From Aequorivita sp. HC6-5 (GTDB lineage Bacteria; Bacteroidota; Bacteroidia; Flavobacteriales; Flavobacteriaceae): a DNA stretch of 64,000 nt. The stretch is from positions 455,001 through 519,000 of the forward strand of contig CAJJCS010000002.1 in the NCBI GenBank assembly GCA_905182755.1, written 5' to 3'. Of this stretch, positions 1-10,971 are shown in pieces (the stretch's first letter is position 1; each line of letters opens with the position of its first letter). A program made the translations under genes and the position numbers. Below the pieces are notes generated by a model. That model was given only the letters and a program-made list of their open reading frames with translations, searched no databases and was not told the DNA's origin.

Positions 1-2328
1 AAATATTGAAAGTCTTACCGCCTCATTATTTCCTGTATCTGTGTTTTTTCTAAATGATACAGAAGCAGCATTCTTTCTGTCGTAGACGTTGTAAACACTA
101 AACACAATTTCGTCACTCCAGCGTTTTTTACTTTTATGTTTTAAATTCCAGGTGGCTGAGATATCTAGGTGATGAAAGCTTTCTAATCTACTTGCATTTC
201 TTGCCTCATACACTGGTACCACCTGTCCTTGATACTCGTATTGTCCAAGGGGGAATGTGGCAGGGCGTCCAGTTTGGAAAATAAAATTAGCACCTAAAAA
301 CCATTTTTCGCTCAGTTTGTATTGTGCCGTTAATGAGAAATCATGCGTTCTGTCCCAGGCTGTATTGTACCACTTTCCGTTATTAATACCTGTTTCTATA
401 GCCGTTCTGCCCGGTGTTCTTTGTTCAGATTTTGAAAGGGTGTATGCCAGCCAACCTTGCAAGTTTCCTTTGGTTTTTCTTAGTAGAAATTCCAAACCGT
501 ATGCTCTTGTTTCTCCATTTAAAACAACCTGCTCAATGGCTTCATTTGCAATTAGATCTGCATCATCAACATAATCAATTCGGTTTTTCACCTCTTTGTA
601 ATAGCCTTCCACCTCTAGTGAGAAGTTTTCAAAACCTTTAAAATAACCAACAGCAAATTGATCTCCCAATTGCGGTTTTATAAATTGACCACTCGGAGCG
701 TATATATCAAAAGGGGTTGGAGAAGATGTATTGCTTATTAAATGAATGTATTGTGCTGTTCTGTTGTAACTGGCTTTAATGGAAGAGCTCTCTGATAGTT
801 GGTACGCAGCAGACACCCTTGGCTCTAGATTTAAAAAAGACTTTATTGAGGCGTCTCTAGCAATAGAAATTGTATCTATAGGAGTCGCTTTTTGATAGAC
901 ATCTAGATTTTGGTTGTAACTAATTGGATTATCATTATCGTAGACATTAATAGATGCTTGGCCTAATCTTGTAAAGTTAGATAAACGAAGACCTGCCTGA
1001 ATATTTAATTTTTCTGAAACTTTTATGTTTCCATCTATATACCCTGCGTTTTCAAAGGCATACTTATCTGTAAGTTTTCTGTAGTTTCTCCCACTGTTAT
1101 CTGTGGTTGGGAAAACCTCTCCAGGGTTGAATTTGTAATAAATACTATTAAAGCCAAATTGTAACTTTACTGCTTCTGAAACATAACTTGTAAAATCATA
1201 TTTTAAGTTAAAATTCCTGATACCACTATCAAATTGAAATTCTGCAAACTTGAGTTCTAAACCGTAGTAATAATCTGAATAAATCAAGGATAGATTACTA
1301 AACAGCGTATCGTTAAATAAATGATTCCAGCGTAGGTTTAATGTTGTGTTTCCGAAGGTATTTCCGAAAATCTCACCCAGATTAAAAGTATCTCTTCCAA
1401 AATAACCAGATAAGAATAATTTATTTTGATCATCTATATCATAACTTAGTTTTGTGTTTAAATCATAGAAATAAGCAACGTTTTCATTACCTGGATCTAC
1501 TAAAGGGATAAATAAATGCGCGTAGGTAGATCTACCGCCAATAAGAAATGACCCTTTGTCTTTTACAATAGGCCCCTCAAGCAGTAGCCTGCTGGCCAAC
1601 AAACCAATACCTCCTGTGGCGCCGAATGCTCTCTTGTTACCGTCCTTTTGATATATATCTAGAACAGATGCTATACGTCCTCCATATCTAGCAGGAATAC
1701 CTCCTTTATATAGGGTTAAGTCTTTAATAGCGTCTGGGTTAAATACAGAGAAAAAACCAAATAAGTGTGAGGAGTTATATAGTGTTGCTTCATCTAGTAA
1801 GACCAGGTTTTGATCTGCGGCTCCACCTCTTACATTAAAACCACTTGCTCCCTCGCCAGCATTTGTAACTCCAGGGAGAAGCGTAATGGCTTTCAGGACA
1901 TCTGCCTCACCCAGTACTACTGGAATTCTTTTTATTGTGTTTGCCTTGAGTGTGGTTACACTCATTTGAGGTGTTTTAATGTTGGTTTTTTCAACATCAG
2001 TCTCTAAAATAACCACATCTAGCATTTCTGTGGTTTCAAATAGTGAAATACTATTATTTACAGCGGCATTTAGTTCTATGGTTTGCGTGTAGCTTTCAAA
2101 GCCTAGGCTTGTGTATATAACTTGGTGGGTTCCTTTAGGAAGGGTGATCGAGTAAAAACCGTACTGATTTGTAACCACTCCAGTTTGCAGCGCAGGAATT
2201 AGTACATTAACACCTATCATGGTTTCGCCAGATTGGGCTTCAGAAATCGTACCGCTTAGGGTAAATTTTTCTTGGGCAAACATTGCAAAACTTGCAAGAA
2301 TAAGTACTAGGGTCAGTGTGTTTTTCAA
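1..2328 (-). CDS. TonB-dependent outer membrane receptor, C-terminus cut by window edge
   Basis: The reading frame is open from a TTG start at 2328 to the window edge, giving 776 codons without a stop. An N-terminal signal peptide (MKNTLTLVLILASFAMFAQ) is followed by a carboxypeptidase-like beta-sandwich domain (about residues 24-100) and a plug domain with the typical PGV and FNVRGG motifs near residue 160. The rest is beta-barrel sequence rich in alternating aromatic residues. Such receptors import large substrates across the outer membrane using TonB energy. The substrate cannot be told, and no SusD partner is visible because the downstream side lies outside the window. No ATG is available at the N-terminus, and TTG directly precedes the signal peptide. 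The frame was checked at several points and shows no shift. Confidence 0.9.
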   Translation of the reverse strand, partial: MKNTLTLVLILASFAMFAQEKFTLSGTISEAQSGETMIGVNVLIPALQTGVVTNQYGFYSITLPKGTHQVIYTSLGFESYTQTIELNAAVNNSISLFETTEMLDVVILETDVEKTNIKTPQMSVTTLKANTIKRIPVVLGEADVLKAITLLPGVTNAGEGASGFNVRGGAADQNLVLLDEATLYNSSHLFGFFSVFNPDAIKDLTLYKGGIPARYGGRIASVLDIYQKDGNKRAFGATGGIGLLASRLLLEGPIVKDKGSFLIGGRSTYAHLFIPLVDPGNENVAYFYDLNTKLSYDIDDQNKLFLSGYFGRDTFNLGEIFGNTFGNTTLNLRWNHLFNDTLFSNLSLIYSDYYYGLELKFAEFQFDSGIRNFNLKYDFTSYVSEAVKLQFGFNSIYYKFNPGEVFPTTDNSGRNYRKLTDKYAFENAGYIDGNIKVSEKLNIQAGLRLSNFTRLGQASINVYDNDNPISYNQNLDVYQKATPIDTISIARDASIKSFLNLEPRVSAAYQLSESSSIKASYNRTAQYIHLISNTSSPTPFDIYAPSGQFIKPQLGDQFAVGYFKGFENFSLEVEGYYKEVKNRIDYVDDADLIANEAIEQVVLNGETRAYGLEFLLRKTKGNLQGWLAYTLSKSEQRTPGRTAIETGINNGKWYNTAWDRTHDFSLTAQYKLSEKWFLGANFIFQTGRPATFPLGQYEYQGQVVPVYEARNASRLESFHHLDISATWNLKHKSKKRWSDEIVFSVYNVYDRKNAASVSFRKNTDTGNNEAVRLSIF

Positions 2329-2340
2329 GGCTTTAATTTT

Positions 2341-2381
2341 AGGCAAAAATAAAGCCTTTAGTGGCAGTTGCTAAAGGCTTT
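2341..2381 (-). terminator. Rho-independent terminator of icd
   Basis: An 11-bp perfect inverted repeat (AAAGCCTTTAG ... CTAAAGGCTTT, 2351-2361 and 2371-2381) with a 9-base loop is followed on the minus strand by ATTTTTG. It lies 14 bases past the icd stop and just before the TonB receptor start, so it separates the two transcripts. Confidence 0.75.
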
Positions 2382-2394
2382 AACGAAAGTTTAA

Positions 2395-4680
<2,286 letters not shown>

Positions 4681-4794
4681 CTAGCGCTTATTATAGCTGT
4701 AACCCCATGAGTTGCTAATGTGCTATTTTTTAATCGAATTTATTAGTAGTATGGTAATTAAAGGCCTTCTTATTAAGGATATGATAATGAAATA

Positions 4795-5068
4795 AAAAAA
4801 AGCCATATCATTGTATTGCTACATTGGTATGGCTTTGTGTAAAATAATAGGTTGCAAAATAGACCCTTAGGTCTTTGATACAGTTTATTTTACAAATAGT
4901 GTTTTGTTTTTTTAAGTAATCAATACATATTGTATTCTATGACACTAGCAAAACAAATACACATACTACTTTTTGATAGTATCTCAACCCTTTTTGAAGG
5001 GAGTCCTCAATAAAAAAAAAGCAGCAATAGTAAGAACGTGTTTTTTAAGTAGTCTCATTTGCTAACTT
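4795..5068 (-). ncRNA. Possible structured small RNA in gene-free stretch
   Basis: The 589 bases between icd and rplS hold no convincing protein gene. On the minus strand a TATATTTG -7-like element lies at 5075-5082. Two neighbouring hairpins follow with similar A-rich loops (4988-5001, CCCTT/AAGGG; 4963-4982, ATACTA/TAGTAT). A terminator-like hairpin (4800-4810 with 4826-4836, about 11 bp with one G-T pair) then runs into seven or more U residues. Together they could bound an RNA of about 270 bases. I do not recognise it as tRNA, 6S, RNase P or tmRNA. This is inference from layout only; the stretch could also be a decayed region. Confidence 0.22.
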
Positions 5069-5162
5069 CACTACCAAATATACTAGAGAAATAAAAGCTA
5101 AAAACATTTTAAGTGTTTTGTTTTCAACCTGTTATGAACACAAGTTGTTAACTTTTGTTCAT

Positions 5163-5195
5163 AAAAAAAGCAGCTCTTTAAGAGCTGCTTTTTTA
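5163..5195 (-). terminator. Rho-independent terminator of rplS
   Basis: Near-perfect hairpin (AAAAGCAGCTCTT with AGAGCTGCTTTT) flanked by A and T runs, 18 bases past the rplS stop. The run of A on the plus strand at 5163-5169 gives the U-tract for minus-strand transcription. Confidence 0.85.
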
Positions 5196-5212
5196 TTATG
5201 TATGATTGGAGA

Positions 5213-5563
5213 CTAGTATCTCTTCTCTTTGATTCTTGCTTTTTTACCAGTAAGACCTCTAAAGTAGTATATACGTTTTCTACGTACAGCACCTTTTTTG
5301 TTGATCTCAACTTTCTGAAGAGCTGGCATGTTTACTGGGAAGATTCTTTCAACTCCAACAGTACCTGACATTTTTCTGATAGTAAAAGTTTTTAAAAGAC
5401 CTGTACCCTTAACTTGGATAACTACACCTCTAAAAAACTGCGTTCTTGTTTTTTCACCTTCACGAATTTCGTAGAATACTGTAATAGTATCACCTGCAGA
5501 AAATTCTGGGAAGTCTTTTTTTGTAACAAATTCGTCTTGAACAAATTTTATTAACGATTCCAT
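5213..5563 (-). CDS. rplS: 50S ribosomal protein L19
   Basis: 116 residues, the usual length for L19, a protein at the interface of the two ribosomal subunits. Conserved stretches include FSAGDTITVFYEIREGEK, RTQFFRGVVIQVKGTG and the basic C-terminus GLTGKKARIKEKRY. It is transcribed alone, from a promoter at 5633-5662 to a terminator at 5163-5195. In many bacteria trmD lies just upstream of rplS; here the upstream neighbour is a divergent KAS III-type gene and trmD is not in the window. Confidence 0.97.
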   Translation of the reverse strand: MESLIKFVQDEFVTKKDFPEFSAGDTITVFYEIREGEKTRTQFFRGVVIQVKGTGLLKTFTIRKMSGTVGVERIFPVNMPALQKVEINKKGAVRRKRIYYFRGLTGKKARIKEKRY

Positions 5564-5632
5564 AGTATTAATTTATAATGTTAAATTAAAGTAACATACA
5601 CGTATTTCGCCAGAGGTTAAATTAATTGGCTG

Positions 5633-5662
5633 CAAAAATACCTAATTTTTGTAATGTGGCAA
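5633..5662 (-). promoter_or_regulatory. rplS promoter (TTG-N19-TATTTTTG)
   Basis: On the minus strand TTG (5662-5660), 19 bases, then TATTTTTG (5640-5633) is a full match to the Bacteroidota sigma-ABfr promoter pattern. It leaves a leader of about 60 bases before the rplS ATG. The rest of the 323-base gap up to the divergent gene at 5887 holds nothing I can support. Confidence 0.65.
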
Positions 5663-5886
5663 TTATTTAGGCCACTATTTTGATTGAAATATTAAAATTT
5701 CAGAAATAATTTACTTGGCCTGTGCAATCCAGCGATTAATTTTATCTTCAAGTAAGGCCAAGGGTATGCACCCCATTTGTTTATTTGTCTATGCTTTTTA
5801 GTTTCTAATGTTCTAAAATAGTCTAATGATACCCTGTGAAAAGCACTAATACAGTATCTTGCATAGACCTTTAAAATCAAGCAAAT

Positions 5887-6894
5887 ATGTATAGTTCAAA
5901 AATTAGTGGCGTGGGTCATTACGTGCCAGAAAATGTTGTTACCAATGACGATCTTTCTAAGGTAATGGAAACTAATGATGCATGGATACAAGAAAGAACG
6001 GGTATAAAAGAGCGAAGGCACATTAAAGAGGGTGATGGTAACAACACCTCTGTTATGGGCGCTAAAGCCTCTAAAATGGCAATGCAGCGCGCTGGTGTTA
6101 CCCCCCAGGATATAGACTTAATTATTTTTGCAACCCTAAGTCCAGACATGTATTTTCCTGGTGGAGGTGTGCAGCTCCAAGAATTACTACAAATGAATAC
6201 TGTGCCGGCGCTAGATGTACGTAATCAATGTAGTGGTTTTGTGTATTCTTTGTCTGTTGCAGATCAATTCATAAAAACAGGGATGTATAAAAATGTGCTA
6301 GTTGTTGGCAGTGAAAATCATAGTGGAGGTTTAGATTTCACATCCAGAGGGCGCAGTGTCTCTGTTATTTTTGGTGATGGAGCAGGGGCGGTGGTTGTGT
6401 CAAGAAATCATAGAGAAACTGGAGGCATCTTGTCTACTCACTTGCATAGTGAAGGAAAACATAAGGATGAACTAGCACTTCAAGGACCCAGTACCGGTCA
6501 TTGGGTGCCAGAATTATTAGCAAATAACCCGCAAGAAGATATTCCTTATTTTCCTTATATGAACGGCCCGTTTGTTTTTAAGCATGCGGTTGTTCGTTTC
6601 AGTGAGGTTATACAAGAAGGGTTACTAGCCAATAACATTAATAGCGAAGATATTGATATGTTAATACCACATCAAGCTAATTTAAGAATCTCTCAGTTTA
6701 TTCAAAAAAAGATGCAATTACCAGATAGTAAGGTGTTTAATAACATACAGAAATACGGTAATACTACCGCTGCTTCTATTCCTATTGCTTTGTCTGAAGC
6801 TTGGGAGCAAGGAAAAATCAAAGAGGGTGACCTTGTTGTTTTGGCTGCATTTGGAAGTGGTTTTACTTGGGGAAGTGCTATAATTAGGTGGTAG
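5887..6894 (+). CDS. Beta-ketoacyl-ACP synthase III family protein
   Basis: 335-residue thiolase-fold enzyme of the FabH family, which condenses an acyl-CoA starter with malonyl-ACP. The catalytic triad is visible: Cys115 in RNQCSGF, His262 in IPHQANLRI and Asn292 in YGNTTAASIP. The GDGAGAVV motif is at about 163-170. Because genomes of this group often carry several FabH-like enzymes, this one may be the fatty acid initiation enzyme or a homologue for a special lipid; the sequence alone does not decide. It stands alone between divergent rplS and a strong terminator at 6918. Confidence 0.85.
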   Translation: MYSSKISGVGHYVPENVVTNDDLSKVMETNDAWIQERTGIKERRHIKEGDGNNTSVMGAKASKMAMQRAGVTPQDIDLIIFATLSPDMYFPGGGVQLQELLQMNTVPALDVRNQCSGFVYSLSVADQFIKTGMYKNVLVVGSENHSGGLDFTSRGRSVSVIFGDGAGAVVVSRNHRETGGILSTHLHSEGKHKDELALQGPSTGHWVPELLANNPQEDIPYFPYMNGPFVFKHAVVRFSEVIQEGLLANNINSEDIDMLIPHQANLRISQFIQKKMQLPDSKVFNNIQKYGNTTAASIPIALSEAWEQGKIKEGDLVVLAAFGSGFTWGSAIIRW

Positions 6895-6917
6895 TGTGCC
6901 CAAGCACTATTAATTTA

Positions 6918-6957
6918 AGACGCCTCTCAAAAAATAATTTTAGAGAGGCGTCTTCAC
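6918..6957 (+). terminator. Rho-independent terminator
   Basis: Perfect 11-bp stem AGACGCCTCTC / GAGAGGCGTCT (6918-6928 and 6943-6953) with a 14-base loop, 24 bases past the KAS III-type gene. Confidence 0.8.
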
Positions 6958-7135
6958 TTTAACAAACCTAAACATGAACGTTTATATATTTTTATTGAAC
7001 GGCTAATTCAAATAATTATAACATCTGTAATAGGGGCAACTTTCTTTAAAGACGAACATCTTTGCTAAGTGTTTCAGATTATTTTGATAAAATAAAGCTC
7101 GAATGCCTAAACAGGCTCTTTAGCATTAAAGATGC

Positions 7136-7143
7136 TACCTTTG
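7136..7143 (+). promoter_or_regulatory. Putative -7 promoter element of the CoA-binding protein gene
   Basis: TACCTTTG matches TAnnTTTG and lies 31 bases before the ATG at 7175. No TTG is seen at the proper -33 distance. The 280-base gap between the upstream gene and 7175 otherwise holds only the terminator at 6918. Confidence 0.3.
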
Positions 7144-7174
7144 TTTTGTAATTGTTGACATATAAATTTTTATC

Positions 7175-7534
7175 ATGAAAAAAACCTTAGTGCTTGGCGC
7201 TAGTCTAAAGCAAGACAGATACTCAAACATTGCTATCCATAAATTACGCGAGAATAAACACCAGGTAGTTGCCATTGGCATGAGAGAGGGTGTTGTTAAA
7301 GATGTAGCAATCACCACAGAAAAAAAGATGTTTGAAGCTATAGATACAGTTACGCTATACCTTAATGAGTCTAGGCAAGAAGCTTATTACGATTATATTT
7401 TATCTCTAAATCCAAGGCGGGTTATTTTTAATCCAGGGACAGAAAACCCTGAATTTTACACTCTTTTAACCCAGCATCAAGTTGCATTCGAAACGGCCTG
7501 TACCTTAGTTTTGTTGGGTACGAATCAATACTAA
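7175..7534 (+). CDS. CoA-binding domain protein (YccU-like)
   Basis: A 119-residue protein made of one Rossmann-type CoA-binding domain, with the N-terminal LVLGASLKQDRYSNIA and the later RVIFNPGTENPEF typical of the CoA_binding_2 family. Family members bind CoA but their cellular role is not settled. The last 30 bases overlap, tail to tail, with the symporter gene on the other strand, and no terminator separates them. Confidence 0.8.
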   Translation: MKKTLVLGASLKQDRYSNIAIHKLRENKHQVVAIGMREGVVKDVAITTEKKMFEAIDTVTLYLNESRQEAYYDYILSLNPRRVIFNPGTENPEFYTLLTQHQVAFETACTLVLLGTNQY

Positions 7535-8950
7535 ACCTAGGTAGGTGAGAAGCCCGTTTAAAATCAATATAAAGAACCCAAACTCAAAACCAAACCACAA
7601 GCTAGAGAAATAACTTATAGCGTAGCCAACAAAGGGCGTGAGTATCGCAATAATTGGCACAAAGCGGTCCTTTATTTTTTGTTTTGAGAACAAACCAAAG
7701 GCGTATAGGCCAAGAAGCGGCCCATAGGTATACCCTGTAAAGACAAATAGTTTGGTAATTACTGAGGCGTCTCCAATGAGGTAATTAAAACTTACAATAA
7801 CCAATATGAGCACTAAAGACATTGCAATATGTACTTTTTTACGCACCTTGATTTGATTTTCTGGCGTGTGCTTTTTTTCAATATCTAAAATATCAATACT
7901 AAAGGATGTGGTAAGAGAAGTTAAAGCGCTATCTGCACTAGAGTAGGCCGCCGCAATAAGCCCAAGCAAGAAGAAAACACCAATGCCCCAACCAAAATTA
8001 TCATTCATGGCAATGGTAGAAAAAAGCGTGTCTTTATGTGCGTCAATTCCGTTTTGCTCAGCATATATAGTAAGTAGTAGTCCTAGTCCTAAAAATATTA
8101 AATTAACAATAGTGAGCACGATGGTAAACCAAAACATATTTTTTTGAGCGTCTTTTAAATTGCGGCATGTCAAGTTTTTTTGCATCATATCTTGATCAAG
8201 ACCTGTCATTACAATAGCGATAAACATTCCGCTAACAAATTGTTTGAAAAAGTAATTACTGCTTTTATAATCATCAAAGAAAAAGATCTGTGATAAATCG
8301 CTTTGTGCTATGAAATTAATTATTCCATCATCACCTATGCCTAATCCATCTGAGATATAATATATAGCAACTCCAACTGCAATAAGCATAAAAAGAGTTT
8401 GCAGGGTGTCTGTCCATACAATTGTTTTAATACCGCTTTTAAAGGTGTACAGCCAGATGAGTAAAATAGTAATGGTTACAGTTGCCCAAAATGGTACTCC
8501 CATTGCATTAAAGACAAGGTCTTGCAATACAATAGCAACCAAATACAGTCTAAAACTAGCCCCTGTAATTCTGGACAGTAAAAAGAAAGAGGCTCCTGTT
8601 TTATAAGAAGCAGTTCCAAATCTTCCTTCTAAGTAGGTGTATATTGAGGTTAGATTTAGCTTATAATATAATGGCAGTAGTACAAGCCCTATAACTGCAT
8701 ACCCAAAAGTATAGCCCAAAACAACTTGAAAATAATTAAAACTATCTGCCTCGACAGCCCCTGGAACAGAAATAAAAGTAACTCCACTTAAAGAGGCGCC
8801 AATCATGCCAAAGGCCACCAAATACCAGGGTGACTGCTTACCGGCTTTAAAAAAATCTGCATTACTACCTCCCTTGTTTGTAATGTATGATATTGCCAGC
8901 AGTAGGGAGAAATAACCGCCAATAAGTAAAAGTATGTAAAGTGGTTGCAT
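7505..8950 (-). CDS. Sodium:solute symporter (SSS family)
   Basis: 481 residues with about 13 hydrophobic segments, the size and layout of the SSS family, which couples Na+ entry to uptake of sugars, amino acids, sialic acid or vitamins. GASLSGVTFISVPG (about 51-64) and AAAYSSADSALTSLTTSFSID (about 345) are the family's first and eighth helix signatures. The substrate cannot be inferred from the neighbours. Its 3' end overlaps the convergent CoA-binding gene by 30 bases. Confidence 0.88.
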   Translation of the reverse strand: MQPLYILLLIGGYFSLLLAISYITNKGGSNADFFKAGKQSPWYLVAFGMIGASLSGVTFISVPGAVEADSFNYFQVVLGYTFGYAVIGLVLLPLYYKLNLTSIYTYLEGRFGTASYKTGASFFLLSRITGASFRLYLVAIVLQDLVFNAMGVPFWATVTITILLIWLYTFKSGIKTIVWTDTLQTLFMLIAVGVAIYYISDGLGIGDDGIINFIAQSDLSQIFFFDDYKSSNYFFKQFVSGMFIAIVMTGLDQDMMQKNLTCRNLKDAQKNMFWFTIVLTIVNLIFLGLGLLLTIYAEQNGIDAHKDTLFSTIAMNDNFGWGIGVFFLLGLIAAAYSSADSALTSLTTSFSIDILDIEKKHTPENQIKVRKKVHIAMSLVLILVIVSFNYLIGDASVITKLFVFTGYTYGPLLGLYAFGLFSKQKIKDRFVPIIAILTPFVGYAISYFSSLWFGFEFGFFILILNGLLTYLGLVLIRTQQN

Positions 8951-9153
8951 AAAAATGTTTCTGAAATATTTTACCGTGAGTAAAAATATGAAAGTTTAAC
9001 ATGCAATGCTTTACTTGTGGCTATATATTCTTGTGAGGCTATGAATTTTCTTGATTAAAGTTGAAAAATGATTCATTACAAAAACCGTATAATATTTATT
9101 TATAAGGAGTATAATTACTCGTTTTTTCGAAGCTTTTTTTTATCTTTCGGATT

Positions 9154-9774
9154 ATGGATTTTTCTTCAAAACTTCTTGAAAATGCGGTAAATGAAATGTC
9201 GCAATTACCAGGAATTGGCAAGCGAACTGCGCTTCGTTTGGTGTTACATATGTTAAAACAACCACCACAGCAAACCCTTGGGTTGGCTCAAAGTTTGGTT
9301 TCTTTAAGAGAACAAATTAATTTTTGCGACAGTTGTCACAACTTGAGTGACGCTAAGTTGTGTGAAATTTGTGCAAATCCTAACCGCAGCCAAAGATTAG
9401 TTTGTGTAGTTGAAGACATTAGGGATGTAATGGCCATTGAGGCAACTAGTCAATACCGAGGTCATTACCATGTCTTGGGAGGTAAAATATCACCAATGGA
9501 TGGTATTGGCCCCTTAGATTTAACCATAGATTCTTTGGTTGAAAAGGTGAAAGATGGCCAAATAGATGAACTTATATTTGCATTAAGCTCCACAATGGAG
9601 GGAGATACTACCAATTTTTATATCTTTAAGCAAATTGAAGACTATAGCGTAACAACAACAACCATTGCCAGGGGTATATCTGTGGGTGATGAGTTAGAAT
9701 ACGCAGATGAGGTCACACTAGGACGCAGTATTATTAATAGAATTCCTTTTGAGAATTCTTTAAAAAACAACTAG
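9154..9774 (+). CDS. recR: Recombination protein RecR
   Basis: 206 residues. An N-terminal helix-hairpin-helix ([12 protein letters not shown], 18-29), a four-cysteine zinc finger (Cys58, Cys61, Cys70, Cys73) and a Toprim domain starting at VVEDIRD define RecR, which works with RecO and RecF to load RecA at DNA gaps. A glycosyltransferase starts five bases after its stop, so the two are probably co-transcribed. Confidence 0.96.
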   Translation: MDFSSKLLENAVNEMSQLPGIGKRTALRLVLHMLKQPPQQTLGLAQSLVSLREQINFCDSCHNLSDAKLCEICANPNRSQRLVCVVEDIRDVMAIEATSQYRGHYHVLGGKISPMDGIGPLDLTIDSLVEKVKDGQIDELIFALSSTMEGDTTNFYIFKQIEDYSVTTTTIARGISVGDELEYADEVTLGRSIINRIPFENSLKNN

Positions 9775-9778
9775 ACTA

Positions 9779-10897
9779 TTGAAACTCTCGGTCATTATTG
9801 TTAATTATAACGTTCGCTATTTTTTAGAGCAGTGTATCATTAGTGTCCAAAAAGCAACACGTGCTATTGACGCAGAAATTATTATCGTAGATAACAATTC
9901 CACAGATGATAGTTGCGCAATGGTAAAAGATACCTTTCCAACAATAACACTTATAGAAAATAAAGAAAATGTAGGTTTTAGTACTGCAAACAATCAAGGG
10001 GTTGCAATTGCAAAAGGAGATTATGTTTGTATTTTAAATCCAGACACTGCCGTTGCAGAAGATGTATTTACAAAAGCGCTACACTATGCAGATTCTCTAA
10101 AAGATTTGGGCGCCTTAGGTTGCTATCTTATGGATGGTACAGGAAGTTTTTTACCTGAAAGCAAAAGAAATCTCCCAACCCCAATGGTCTCTGCATCAAA
10201 GCTTCTTGGTTTTTCTAAAAAATACTATGCAAATGCTGTTTCTAGAAATGACAAAGGAAATGTAGCTGTTTTAGTAGGTGCTTTTATGCTTATAAAACGT
10301 TCTGTGTATATCAACGTGAATGGCTTTGATCAGGATTATTTTATGTACGGTGAAGACATAGATTTGTCATACAAATTAGAGAAAGCTGGATGTAAAAATT
10401 ATTATCTAGGAAATGTTACAACCCTCCACTATAAAGGAGAGAGTACCACTAAAAACAAAATCTACCTGCAGCGATTTTATGGAGCCATGACTATTTTTTA
10501 CAAAAAACATTTTACCACCAATTTCTTGATGGACAGTGCTATAAAATGTATGGTTTGGTTAAAAACCAACCTTTTTTCACATACAGCAGACCATAGACCA
10601 AAAACAAATCAAATCAAGGCTGGGTATATCATGACAGAAGACCTGGCGCTATTTTCTAAAATTTCAGCAGTTATAGACGTACCATTAAAAGCCACCTCTA
10701 AAAGCATATTTCAAGACACATTGCACAGCAACACACTATTTGTTTTTGACGGTGCATATATGTCTTACGATCAAATATTTACTGTAATGAAGCAATTGCA
10801 GGGTCTTGGCAATCATTTTAGAATACGTCCACCAAATTGTAATTTTATTCTTGGTAGCGACCAAAGTGATCAAAAGGGAAGTGTACTTGTTTTTTGA
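9779..10897 (+). CDS. Family 2 glycosyltransferase
   Basis: 372 residues. The GT-A fold starts at residue 1 with MKLSVIIVNYNVRYFL; the nucleotide-binding DNNSTDDS and the metal-binding NPDTA (in place of DxD) follow, and YGEDIDLSYKL is the acceptor-side motif. These are typical of rhamnosyltransferase-like enzymes that build cell-surface glycans. I use the TTG at 9779 because no ATG precedes the beta-strand and the gene follows recR by four bases. Confidence 0.88.
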   Translation: MKLSVIIVNYNVRYFLEQCIISVQKATRAIDAEIIIVDNNSTDDSCAMVKDTFPTITLIENKENVGFSTANNQGVAIAKGDYVCILNPDTAVAEDVFTKALHYADSLKDLGALGCYLMDGTGSFLPESKRNLPTPMVSASKLLGFSKKYYANAVSRNDKGNVAVLVGAFMLIKRSVYINVNGFDQDYFMYGEDIDLSYKLEKAGCKNYYLGNVTTLHYKGESTTKNKIYLQRFYGAMTIFYKKHFTTNFLMDSAIKCMVWLKTNLFSHTADHRPKTNQIKAGYIMTEDLALFSKISAVIDVPLKATSKSIFQDTLHSNTLFVFDGAYMSYDQIFTVMKQLQGLGNHFRIRPPNCNFILGSDQSDQKGSVLVF

Positions 10898-10971
10898 AAA
10901 AAGTAAATCAGTTCCTGTAAAAATTTGTTAATTTTGCAGCATAACATTAAACGCTATTTCATAACACCACT

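Noticed and set aside
5098-5310. 70-codon open frame overlapping rplS
   Set aside because: Runs across the rplS terminator and the end of rplS in another frame.
5692-5880. 62-codon open frame on the minus strand between rplS and the KAS III-type gene
   Set aside because: No known motif, no ribosome site, and it would sit just upstream of the rplS promoter; probably chance.
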